A stretch of 40,057 bases of DNA from Pseudomonadota bacterium (GTDB taxonomy: Bacteria; Pseudomonadota; Gammaproteobacteria; Burkholderiales; Burkholderiaceae_C), in contig JAEZLX010000152.1 of the NCBI GenBank assembly GCA_023415035.1, positions 1-40,057 of the forward strand, read 5' to 3'. Of the stretch, positions 17,878-25,474 are shown piece by piece; position 1 is the stretch's first letter; each line of letters opens with the position of its first letter. A model generated the notes under the pieces. The model saw only the letters and a program-made list of their open reading frames with translations, was not told the origin of the DNA and did not search any database. Made by a program: the position numbers and the translations under genes.

Positions 17878-20800
17878 GTGACCCTGCATTTGCGCTTTTT
17901 CGACGGCGGCAACGCCGTCAGCGATTTCAAGATCCAGCAACTGTTGCCCCGCCTGCAGGGCATCTCGGACAAGATTGCCGGGCTGACCGCCCGTTTCGTT
18001 CACCTGGCCTCGTTCGATGCCGAGCCGGATGCGGCCACCGCCGAGCGGCTGGGCGCGCTGCTCACCTATGGCGACCCGGCCAGTGAAGCCCACCTGGCTG
18101 CCGAAAAGGCTGGCGCCCCTGCGCTGGTGGTGATGCCTCGTCTGGGCACCGTATCTCCCTGGGCTTCCAAGGCCACCGACATCGCGCGCAACTGTGGTCT
18201 TGCGCTGCACCGCGTGGAGCGGCTCGTCGAGTACCGCATCGCCCTCAAGTCCGGCCTGCTGGGCAAGGCAAGTCTGACTGAAGCGCAACTGCAGGCGGTC
18301 GCAGCCCTGCTGCACGACCGCATGACCGAGTCGGTCAGCACCGACCGGGCTCAGGCGCATGCCCTGTTCACCGAACTCAGCCCGGCGCCCATGGAACATG
18401 TGGACGTGCTCGGTGGCGGCCGTGCGGCGCTGGAAGCGGCCAACTCGGCTTGGGGCCTTGCGCTGGCCGACGACGAGATCGACTATCTGGTGCAGTCGTT
18501 CCAGGGCCTGGGGCGCAACCCCACCGATGTCGAGCTCATGATGTTCGCGCAGGCCAACAGCGAGCACTGCCGTCACAAGATCTTCAACGCGCAGTTCACC
18601 ATCGACGGCGTGGCGCAGGACAAGAGCCTGTTCGGCATGATCCGGCACACGCACCAGACCGCCCCGCAGCACACGATCGTCGCCTACGCCGACAACGCCT
18701 CGATCATGGAAGGCCACCGTCTGGAGCGTTTCGTCGCCCGGGTGGACCGTACCGACGCAGCTCCGGCCTACCGAGCCGAAGAGGCCGAGCACCATATCCT
18801 GATGAAGGTGGAAACGCACAACCACCCAACGGCCATCTCGCCGTTTCCGGGGGCATCCACTGGGGCCGGCGGCGAAATCCGCGACGAGGGCGCCACCGGG
18901 CGAGGCTCGCGTCCCAAGGCCGGCCTAACGGGTTTCACGGTCTCCAGGCTCTGGGGCGGCCTGTCCGACCAGCCCGGCGGCAAGCCGGAGCACATCGCCA
19001 GCCCGCTGCAGATCATGACCGAAGGCCCGCTCGGTGGCGCCGCCTTCAACAACGAGTTCGGGCGTCCCAACCTGCTGGGGTACTTCCGCGAGTACGAGCA
19101 GCAGGTCGGTGGCGTGCAGCGTGGCTACCACAAGCCGATCATGATCGCGGGCGGTCTGGGGCAGATTGATGCCGGCCTGACCAAAAAGATCGATTTCCCG
19201 GCCGGCACTCTGCTGATCCAGCTGGGTGGCCCCGGGATGCGGATCGGCATGGGCGGCGGCGCGGCCAGCTCCATGGCCACAGGCGCCAACGCCGCCGAGC
19301 TGGACTTCGACTCCGTGCAGCGAGGCAACCCCGAGATCGAGCGCCGTGCGCAGGAGGTCATCAACCACTGCTGGGCGCAGGGCGAGAAAAACCCCATCCT
19401 GTTCATCCACGACGTCGGCGCGGGCGGCCTGTCCAATGCCTTCCCCGAACTGGTCAATGACGCCGGCAAGGGTGCTCGCTTCGACCTGCGTGCGGTGCCG
19501 CTGGAGGAGTCGGGTCTGGCGCCCAAGGAAATCTGGTGCAACGAGAGCCAGGAACGCTACGTGCTGGCCATTGCACCGGAGTCGCTGGAGCAGTTCAAGG
19601 CCTTCTGCGAGCGCGAGCGCTGCCCCTTCGCGGTGGTGGGCGTGGCCACGGACGAGCGACAGCTGGTGCTGGCCGACGAGGGCAACGAAAGCCCGGTCGA
19701 CATGCCGATGGACGTGCTGCTGGGCAAGCCGCCCAAGATGCACCGCGACGTGAGTACCGTCCGCCGCGAGTTCCAGCCCATGAACCTGACGGATGTCAGC
19801 CTGCAGAAGTCCGTCATCGACGTGTTGAGCCATCCCACGGTCGCCTCCAAGCGTTTCCTCGTCACCATCGGTGACCGGACAGTCGGCGGCCTGACCCACC
19901 GTGACCAGATGGTGGGCCCCTGGCAGGTACCGGTGGCCGACTGCGCGGTCACGCTCGCCGACTACCGCGGTTTTGCTGGCGAGGCCATGAGCATGGGCGA
20001 GCGCACGCCGCTGGCCACCATCAACGCAGCCGCATCCGGCCGCATGGCCGTGGCGGAGGCCATCACCAACCTGCTGGCAGCTCCCATTGAGCTCTCGCGC
20101 GTCAAGCTCAGCGCCAACTGGATGGCCGCCTGCGGCGAGCCTGGCGAAGATGCCGAGCTGTACGCCACCGTGCGTGCTGTCGGCATGGAGCTGTGCCCGG
20201 CGCTGGGCATCAGCATCCCGGTGGGCAAGGACAGCCTGTCGATGCGCACGCAATGGAAGGCGGAAGACGGACAGAAGAAAGTCACCTCGCCGGTGAGCCT
20301 GATCGTCAGCGCATTCGTCACGCTGGACGACGTGCGCGGCACGCTCTCGCCGCAACTGAACCGCGACATCGAGGACACCACGCTGGTGCTCGTCGACCTG
20401 GGCAATGGCCGCAACCGCATGGGCGGCTCCATCCTCGGCCAGACGCTGGGCCAGCCGGGTGACGAGGTGCCCGACCTGGACGATCCGCAGGACCTGGTCA
20501 ACCTGGTCAATGCCATCAACACGCTGCGCAGCCAGGGCCGCATCCTGGCCTACCACGACCGTTCCGACGGCGGCCTGCTGGCGACCGTGGCCGAAATGGC
20601 ATTTGCCGGCCAGGTGGGCGTGGCCCTGAACGTCGACATGCTGGTCACCGAAAGCGACGGCATTTCGGACAGCCGCGCCGAATATGGCGACGCCAAGAAC
20701 TGGGCCAGCCAGGTCAGCGCGCGCCGAGAGGAACTCACCCTCAAGGCCCTGTTCAACGAGGAATTGGGTGTGGTGATCCAGGTGCGCACGGAAGAGCGCA

Positions 20801-21900
20801 ACGCCGTGATGCAGGTTTTGCGCGAGCATGGCCTGTCCCGCCACAGCCACTTCATCGGCAAGACGCGGCCGCTGTCGTCCAAGACCGACATGGGCAAGGG
20901 CGAGCTGCAGGTCTGGCGCGACACCAAGCTGGTGTTCAGCGCCAGCCTGTACGACCTGCAGCAGGTCTGGGACAGCGTCAGCTGGAAGATCAACCAGCAG
21001 CGCGACAACCCGGCCTGCGCCGATGCCGAGCACGCCGCCGCGGGCGATCCGGCCGATCCGGGGATGCATGTCTCGCTCACGTTCGATCCTCGCGAGGACG
21101 TGGCAGCCCCTTGGGTCGCCAATGCGCGTCCCAAGGTGGCCATCCTGCGCGAGCAGGGCGTCAACTCCCATGTCGAGATGGCCTACGCCTTCACGCAGGC
21201 CGGTTTCGAAGCCTACGACGTGCACATGTCCGACCTGCAGTCCGGGCGCGCACGCCTGTCGGACTTCCAGGGCATCGTGGCCTGTGGCGGCTTCAGCTAT
21301 GGCGACACGCTGGGCGCCGGTATCGGCTGGGCCCGCTCCATCACCTTCAACCCCGCGCTCTCCGACCAGTTCCAGGCCTTCTTCAGCCGTGGCGACACCT
21401 TTGGCCTGGGCGTGTGCAACGGCTGCCAGATGTTCGCCGAGCTGGCCGACATCATCCCGGGCGCCCAGGACTGGCCGCGTTTCACCACCAACCAGAGCGA
21501 GCGCTTCGAGGCGCGCCTGTCCATGGTGGAAGTGCTGGATTCGCCAAGCATCTTCCTGCAGGGCATGGCCGGCAGCCGGCTGCCGATCGCCGTCGCGCAC
21601 GGCGAGGGCTATGCCAACTTCCGCTACCGTGGGAATGGCTCGCAGGTCATCGGCGTCATGCGCTTCGTGGACAACGCGGGCGCCGCCACCGAGCGTTACC
21701 CGTTCAACCCCAACGGCAGCCCCGGCGGCCTGACGGGCGTGACCACGGCCGACGGGCGCTTCACCGCCATGATGCCGCACCCAGAACGGGTGTTCCGCAA
21801 CATCCAGATGAGCTGGATCGACCACGAGCGCGCCGGCGGCATCGACGCCTTCAGCCCGTGGATGCGCATCTGGCGCAATGCACGCAAGTGGGTCGGGTGA
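17878..21900 (+). CDS. purL: Phosphoribosylformylglycinamidine synthase (FGAM synthase), single-chain PurL
   Basis: Catalyses the fourth step of de novo purine synthesis: FGAR + glutamine + ATP to FGAM. The frame is open far upstream through map and glnD in antisense, but GTG 17878 gives the standard N-terminus MTLHLRFFDGGNALS-like sequence (here GGNAVSDFKIQQLLPRLQ). The 1340-residue chain is the long proteobacterial form. It has an N-terminal PurS-like domain, two AIRS-type halves (with NSEHCRHKIFN and HNHPTAISPFPGA) and a C-terminal glutaminase. The glutaminase nucleophile is Cys1180 in GLGVCNGCQM, with His1301 and Glu1303 in MPHPERVFRN, matching the Cys1135/His1260/Glu1262 triad of E. coli. 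A phytanoyl-CoA-dioxygenase-like gene starts 8 nt after the stop. Confidence 0.98.
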   Translation: MTLHLRFFDGGNAVSDFKIQQLLPRLQGISDKIAGLTARFVHLASFDAEPDAATAERLGALLTYGDPASEAHLAAEKAGAPALVVMPRLGTVSPWASKATDIARNCGLALHRVERLVEYRIALKSGLLGKASLTEAQLQAVAALLHDRMTESVSTDRAQAHALFTELSPAPMEHVDVLGGGRAALEAANSAWGLALADDEIDYLVQSFQGLGRNPTDVELMMFAQANSEHCRHKIFNAQFTIDGVAQDKSLFGMIRHTHQTAPQHTIVAYADNASIMEGHRLERFVARVDRTDAAPAYRAEEAEHHILMKVETHNHPTAISPFPGASTGAGGEIRDEGATGRGSRPKAGLTGFTVSRLWGGLSDQPGGKPEHIASPLQIMTEGPLGGAAFNNEFGRPNLLGYFREYEQQVGGVQRGYHKPIMIAGGLGQIDAGLTKKIDFPAGTLLIQLGGPGMRIGMGGGAASSMATGANAAELDFDSVQRGNPEIERRAQEVINHCWAQGEKNPILFIHDVGAGGLSNAFPELVNDAGKGARFDLRAVPLEESGLAPKEIWCNESQERYVLAIAPESLEQFKAFCERERCPFAVVGVATDERQLVLADEGNESPVDMPMDVLLGKPPKMHRDVSTVRREFQPMNLTDVSLQKSVIDVLSHPTVASKRFLVTIGDRTVGGLTHRDQMVGPWQVPVADCAVTLADYRGFAGEAMSMGERTPLATINAAASGRMAVAEAITNLLAAPIELSRVKLSANWMAACGEPGEDAELYATVRAVGMELCPALGISIPVGKDSLSMRTQWKAEDGQKKVTSPVSLIVSAFVTLDDVRGTLSPQLNRDIEDTTLVLVDLGNGRNRMGGSILGQTLGQPGDEVPDLDDPQDLVNLVNAINTLRSQGRILAYHDRSDGGLLATVAEMAFAGQVGVALNVDMLVTESDGISDSRAEYGDAKNWASQVSARREELTLKALFNEELGVVIQVRTEERNAVMQVLREHGLSRHSHFIGKTRPLSSKTDMGKGELQVWRDTKLVFSASLYDLQQVWDSVSWKINQQRDNPACADAEHAAAGDPADPGMHVSLTFDPREDVAAPWVANARPKVAILREQGVNSHVEMAYAFTQAGFEAYDVHMSDLQSGRARLSDFQGIVACGGFSYGDTLGAGIGWARSITFNPALSDQFQAFFSRGDTFGLGVCNGCQMFAELADIIPGAQDWPRFTTNQSERFEARLSMVEVLDSPSIFLQGMAGSRLPIAVAHGEGYANFRYRGNGSQVIGVMRFVDNAGAATERYPFNPNGSPGGLTGVTTADGRFTAMMPHPERVFRNIQMSWIDHERAGGIDAFSPWMRIWRNARKWVG

Positions 21901-21907
21901 TTCCGCG

Positions 21908-22720
21908 ATGAGCCGACGCCACCCGCTGCCCGCCGACGTGATCCAGGCCTACGCCCGTGACGGCGCGGTGGTGTTGCGGGGTGTGCTCGACGCCGACGAA
22001 CTGCGCACGCTGGAATCCGGCATCGAGCACAACCTGGCTGACCTGAGCCCGCTGGCCCAGGTGGCGAGCGAGCCCGACGACCCAGGCCGCTTTGTCGAGG
22101 ACTTTTGCACCTGGCAGACCAATCCCGATTACCAGCGCATCATGAAGGAATCGGCGCTGCCACACGTGGCCGCGCAGCTGATGCAAAGCCGTACGGCGCG
22201 TCTGTACCATGACCATCTGCTGGTCAAGGAGGCCGGTACCCGCCAGCCCACACCCTGGCACCAGGACCAGCCTTACTACAACGTGGGCGGGATGCAGAAC
22301 GTGAGCTTCTGGATTCCCGTCGATCCGGTCCCGCTGGAAAGCACTCTGCGTTTCGTCGCCGGTTCGCACGACGGTACCTGGTACATGCCACGCACCTTCC
22401 GCGACCTGCAGGCCAAATGGTTTCCCGAAGGCACGCTCGCGGAACTGCCACCGATAGATGCCGAACCCGACTCCTACCGGCAGCTGGCCTGGGCACTGGA
22501 GCCGGGCGACTGCGTGGCCTTCCACATGCTTAGCCTGCACGCGAGCAGCGGTACCGGGCCTGGCGTGCGCAGGCGTGTGTTCTCGGCCCGCTATCTGGGC
22601 GACGATGCGGTGCACGCACCCCGCCGCTGGCGTACCTCTCCGCCGTTCCCTGGTCTGGAGGAGCGCCTGCCCGAAGGTGCACCCATGGACGACCCGCTGT
22701 TTCCCCTCGTCTGGTCCTGA
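21908..22720 (+). CDS. Phytanoyl-CoA dioxygenase (PhyH) family protein
   Basis: A probable Fe(II)/2-oxoglutarate-dependent oxygenase of 270 residues. The iron triad is visible: His118 and Asp120 in PTPWHQDQPYY and the distal His211 in SLHASSG. Arg222 or Arg223 (GVRRRVFSARY) is suited to hold the 2-oxoglutarate carboxylate. The substrate is unknown; family members hydroxylate lipids, ectoine, halogenated and other small molecules. ATG 21908 is chosen over an ATG at 21878 that would overlap purL and add ten residues without homology to the fold start. It is 7 nt downstream of purL and 18 nt upstream of the DUF808 gene, so the three are probably co-transcribed, but I see no functional link to purines. 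Confidence 0.9.
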   Translation: MSRRHPLPADVIQAYARDGAVVLRGVLDADELRTLESGIEHNLADLSPLAQVASEPDDPGRFVEDFCTWQTNPDYQRIMKESALPHVAAQLMQSRTARLYHDHLLVKEAGTRQPTPWHQDQPYYNVGGMQNVSFWIPVDPVPLESTLRFVAGSHDGTWYMPRTFRDLQAKWFPEGTLAELPPIDAEPDSYRQLAWALEPGDCVAFHMLSLHASSGTGPGVRRRVFSARYLGDDAVHAPRRWRTSPPFPGLEERLPEGAPMDDPLFPLVWS

Positions 22721-22738
22721 CCACGGACCCACACCGTC

Positions 22739-23743
22739 ATGGCCTTCAGTCTGCTCGTCCTTCTCGATGACATCGCCTCCGTCCTGGACGATGTGGCTCT
22801 GATGACCAAGGTGGCTGCCCGCAAGAGCGCCACCATCGCCGACGATGTTGCCGCCATGGCCGATGACGTGGCCACCATGACCAAGGTGGCCGCGAAGAAA
22901 ACCGCCGGTGTGCTCGGCGACGACTTGGCCCTCAATGCGCAGCAGGTCACCGGTGTCAACGCCGACCGGGAGTTGCCGGTAGTGTGGGCGGTCGCCAAGG
23001 GATCGCTGATCAACAAAGCCATCCTCGTGCCCGCAGCGCTGCTCATCAGCGCGTTCGTGCCCTGGCTGATCGGCCCGCTGCTCATGCTGGGTGGCCTGTT
23101 CCTGTGCTTCGAGGGGGCCGAGAAGGTGTTGCACCGCCTGCTGAGTGGTGCCACAGATCAGCAAGCACACTCGGCCGAGGATGAGGATGAGGATGAGGAT
23201 GAGGGCGAGGGCGATACGAACATGGACCTGGCTGCCGTCGAGAAGGCCAAGGTCAAGGGTGCGATCCGCACCGACTTCATTCTGTCGGCCGAGATCATTG
23301 TCATCACCTTGGGGGCCGTAGCGGCAGCAGGTTTCCTGGAACGCGTGTCGGTGCTGGTGGGCATCAGCATCGTCATGACGGCCGGGGTCTACGGGCTTGT
23401 CGCCGGTATCGTGAAGCTGGACGATGCCGGATTGCACCTGGCTAGGCAGCCGGTTGCCTGGAAGCAGGCCATCGGTCGCGGCGTACTGGCGTTCGCCCCC
23501 TGGCTGATGAAGGCGCTGTCGGTTGTCGGCACGGCGGCCATGTTCCTGGTCGGGGGCGGCATCCTGCTGCATGGCATCCCGGCCATCGGCCACGCCCTGG
23601 AGCATGCGACCGAGGGCCTGGGCTGGGCCTCGGGCATCATCAACAGCCTGGCCGGCGGTGTGGCCGGCTTCATCGCCGGCGCCGTGGTGGTGCTGGTGGT
23701 ACAGCTCTTTCAGCGCATCCGCGGCGGCAATGCGGTGCACTGA
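22739..23743 (+). CDS. DUF808 family membrane protein (YedI-like)
   Basis: A 334-residue inner-membrane protein of unknown function. The N-terminus has the DUF808 hallmark: a hydrophobic start followed by repeated Asp-Asp-Val/Ala units (LLDDIASVLDDVALMTKVAA, then IADDVAAMADDVATMTKVA). Several membrane helices follow (about residues 93-120, 180-200, 205-225, 248-275 and 300-323). A soluble loop at about residues 140-165 carries an unusual Glu-Asp run encoded by a hexanucleotide repeat. It probably shares a transcript with purL and the PhyH gene upstream. The next gene has its own promoter immediately after the stop. I know of no assigned biochemical role for the family. Confidence 0.88.
   Translation: MAFSLLVLLDDIASVLDDVALMTKVAARKSATIADDVAAMADDVATMTKVAAKKTAGVLGDDLALNAQQVTGVNADRELPVVWAVAKGSLINKAILVPAALLISAFVPWLIGPLLMLGGLFLCFEGAEKVLHRLLSGATDQQAHSAEDEDEDEDEGEGDTNMDLAAVEKAKVKGAIRTDFILSAEIIVITLGAVAAAGFLERVSVLVGISIVMTAGVYGLVAGIVKLDDAGLHLARQPVAWKQAIGRGVLAFAPWLMKALSVVGTAAMFLVGGGILLHGIPAIGHALEHATEGLGWASGIINSLAGGVAGFIAGAVVVLVVQLFQRIRGGNAVH
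23177..23212 (+). repeat. In-frame hexanucleotide tandem repeat
   Basis: Four perfect copies of GAGGAT (23177-23200) followed by two of GAGGGC (23201-23212), encoding (Glu-Asp)4-(Glu-Gly)2 in the cytoplasmic or periplasmic loop of the DUF808 protein. The six-base unit keeps the frame whatever the copy number, so length changes would vary the acidic tract without breaking the gene. Confidence 0.9.
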
Positions 23744-23749
23744 AGGCGC

Positions 23750-23791
23750 TTGACCTGAGTCAAGCTGGCGCGGAGGCAGCGGACCTAGACT
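23750..23791 (+). promoter_or_regulatory. FNR/DNR-type box and -10 element upstream of the hemerythrin gene
   Basis: TTGACCTGAGTCAA (23750-23763) is a perfect palindrome of the CRP/FNR class, extended by one further pair on each side to GCTTGAC-N4-GTCAAGC. Exactly 22 nt after the 14-bp box comes TAGACT (23786-23791), a 4-of-6 match to TATAAT. The box is thus centred at -41.5 from a start near 23798, the class II activator position. It begins 7 nt after the DUF808 stop. The predicted start leaves a leader of about 21 nt, which rules out the earlier ATG at 23795 as translation start. Confidence 0.75.
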
Positions 23792-23818
23792 GGGATGGCC
23801 AATCCCAGGAGACGACAC

Positions 23819-24364
23819 ATGTCCGCCACCCAAGCACCCCGCATCGATACCGACAAGCCGCTGAGCAACTTCAACAACTGCCACGTAGGCATCATCAAGC
23901 GACTCAAGGCACTGGACGAGCTCCCCGCCTTGCTGGCACCCGCTGCACGGGCCCGCGAGATCGCCGAGCATTCGCTCGAATTCTTCCGTGAAGCCATTTT
24001 CGAGCACCACCTCGAAGAAGAGCGCGACCTGTTCCCGGCCGTCATCGCCAGCGCCCATCCGGGCGAGGAACAGGAGCGTGTGAAAGCCATGGCCCAGCGT
24101 CTGACCGACGAGCACCGTGCCGTCGAAAAGCTGTGGAAGAGTCTGGAAAAAGGCCTCAAGCAGGTGGCCAAGGGGCAGGGGTGCGAACTGGACGTGGCCG
24201 ACCTGCAACACCTGGTGGCCCAGTACCAGGCCCACGCGGCCTTCGAGGAACAGGAGTTCCTGCCCCTGTCCGAACAAATTCTCGGCCGCAACAGCAACCA
24301 CATGGCCGCGCTGGGCCTGAGCCTGCACATCCGGCACTCCAGGCCGGCGGCCGGATATATCTGA
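23819..24364 (+). CDS. Hemerythrin HHE-domain protein
   Basis: A 181-residue four-helix protein predicted to bind a di-iron centre and so O2 or NO, or to help repair iron-sulfur centres. Candidate iron ligands are spread as in the family: His22 (NNCHVGI), His63/His64 with Glu67/Glu68 (FEHHLEEERDLFP), His99 (TDEHRAVEKLW), His139 (QYQAHAAFEEQEFLPL) and Glu143/Glu144. ATG 23819 has AGGAGA 7 nt upstream and fits the predicted transcript start; an ATG at 23795 would fall almost on that start. Single-gene unit. The FNR-type promoter suggests expression at low oxygen or under nitric oxide. This resembles YtfE/DnrN-type proteins in regulation, but it lacks their N-terminal ScdA domain. The exact role is inferred. 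Confidence 0.88.
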   Translation: MSATQAPRIDTDKPLSNFNNCHVGIIKRLKALDELPALLAPAARAREIAEHSLEFFREAIFEHHLEEERDLFPAVIASAHPGEEQERVKAMAQRLTDEHRAVEKLWKSLEKGLKQVAKGQGCELDVADLQHLVAQYQAHAAFEEQEFLPLSEQILGRNSNHMAALGLSLHIRHSRPAAGYI

Positions 24365-24370
24365 TCCGCT

Positions 24371-24570
24371 TCAGTCAGCTCGGCGCCACACGCTGTTCCT
24401 GCGGCGAAAGGCCGGCAGGCCCAAGGCTGGGGGGGGACACCGGCATTGGCACGGGTGGGGGCGATGCGTGACACCGTACCTTCCCGAAAGCCCTCGACCT
24501 TCTTCATGCCGTCCAGCAGGGCCTCGAATCCTGCGAGTTGAGTTCGTTGATCTTCCAGGCGGTTCGCCAC
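24371..24570 (-). pseudogene. Probable frameshifted small gene or gene remnant
   Basis: The 232-nt gap between the hemerythrin stop and the next ATG contains a minus-strand frame with protein-like composition (GIVANRLEDQRTQLAGF, EALLDGMKKVEGFREGTVSR). It runs into a tract of eight C (eight G at 24429-24436 on the plus strand). Skipping one base there continues as ALGLPAFRRRNSVWRRAD and stops at 24373-24371, 6 nt from the convergent hemerythrin stop. A GTG at 24570 could start a roughly 65-residue product; the unshifted frame reads on antisense through the hemerythrin gene. I do not recognise the family. Third-position GC is lower than in neighbouring genes, which fits decay. It may also be non-coding. 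Confidence 0.3.
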
Positions 24571-24596
24571 GATGCCGGTGTACAGTGCGGGCTGGC

Positions 24597-24983
24597 ATGA
24601 ATCGCATCCCGACCCCATCACCCAACCCCACTGCCGATGCGCCGCCGGAGCATTGGCGCATCGATACCAGCGACAACGTGGCCGTGCTGGACATTCCCGG
24701 CCTCAACGGCCGGGCACGCCGCTTTGATGTGGATGCCAGTCTGCTGGTGAACGTGCCTGGCGACGCCAGCCAGGCCTGGCTGGAACTGACGGTCGAATTC
24801 GACGGACGGCGCCAGTGGAGCCGCCGCATCACCGCCAGCAACCCCGGCCAGACCGACGGGTTGGACTACCACCAGCGCCTGCAGCTGGAAGCCGAGCAGG
24901 GCATCCGCATCAGGGCAGTCGCCGCCGTCAGGGGCGTGAGCGTCCGGCAGCTGTTGCTGGAAGCCACGGAGGAGCGAGAATAG
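24597..24983 (+). CDS. Hypothetical protein, 128 residues
   Basis: I do not recognise this protein. From ATG 24597 it encodes a soluble product with a Pro-rich N-terminus (PTPSPNPTADAPPEHW) and alternating hydrophobic/polar stretches suggesting beta-strands (NVAVLDIPGLNGRARRFDVD, AWLELTVEFDGRRQWSRRI). It ends in IRIRAVAAVRGVSVRQLLLE. No Cys, signal peptide or membrane segment is seen. The beta-rich body with a WRI...V..L start looks like a carbohydrate-binding or sandwich-type fold, but this is a guess. It lies 69 nt before the DUF488 gene on the same strand. Codon use is GC-rich as in neighbours, so it is probably a real gene. A longer frame from 24468 has no convincing N-terminus. Confidence 0.65.
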   Translation: MNRIPTPSPNPTADAPPEHWRIDTSDNVAVLDIPGLNGRARRFDVDASLLVNVPGDASQAWLELTVEFDGRRQWSRRITASNPGQTDGLDYHQRLQLEAEQGIRIRAVAAVRGVSVRQLLLEATEERE

Positions 24984-25052
24984 GCTGCCCATGTGCCGGA
25001 CCATGCCTCAGCACCCCGGAGCCGGCCGCGCAGGTGTGAAAAGGAGGGACCG

Positions 25053-25400
25053 ATGCCTGTCCTGCTCAAGCGTGCCTACGAGGCACCAGCACCGTCGGAC
25101 GGATGCCGCGTCCTGGTCGACCGTTTCTGGCCGCGCGGCGTGAAAAAGGACAAGGCGGGCATCGACCTTTGGCTCAAGGATGTCGCGCCGTCACCGGCAC
25201 TGTGCCGCTGGTTCGGACACGACCCCGCCAAATGGGAGGAGTTCCGGCAACGCTATGGCGCCGAGCTGGAGGTGAATCCCGCATTGCAGGAGCTTCGCTC
25301 CCTGCTTCGCCATGGCACGGTCACATTGGTGTTCGGTGCCCGGGATCTGCAGCACAACCACGCCCTTGTGCTGGAGGAAGCACTGGCGAAGGGGGACTGA
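25053..25400 (+). CDS. DUF488 family protein (YeaO-like)
   Basis: A 115-residue protein with the full family signature: RVLVDRFWPRGVKKDK (about residues 19-34), WLKDVAPSPALCRWFGHDP with WEEF.QRY, and a C-terminal TLVFGARDLQHNHALVLEE. An ideal AGGAGG lies 6 nt before ATG 25053, which fixes the start against an earlier ATG at 24993. Members are small soluble cytoplasmic proteins without an established reaction. It probably follows the hypothetical gene upstream in one transcript and converges on the U32-family gene 75 nt downstream. Confidence 0.92.
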   Translation: MPVLLKRAYEAPAPSDGCRVLVDRFWPRGVKKDKAGIDLWLKDVAPSPALCRWFGHDPAKWEEFRQRYGAELEVNPALQELRSLLRHGTVTLVFGARDLQHNHALVLEEALAKGD

Positions 25401-25426
25401 GGCACGGTTCGGGGTCTTGAACTCCC

Positions 25427-25457
25427 GGGAACGGTCCGCGCCGGCCGACCGGTTCCC
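25427..25457. terminator. Possible hairpin between convergent DUF488 and rlhA genes
   Basis: Arms GGGAACGGTC (25427-25436) and GACCGGTTCCC (25447-25457) pair with a single bulged base around a 10-nt GC-rich loop. It sits in the 74-nt convergent gap, the right place for a shared terminator, but no T-run follows on either strand. Confidence 0.3.
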
Positions 25458-25474
25458 AACGCTGCAAACTGGTG

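Noticed and set aside
18925..24337. Two long minus-strand open frames antisense to purL, phyH, DUF808 and hemerythrin genes
   Set aside because: Same composition artefact; each plus-strand gene has clear family motifs and ribosome sites.
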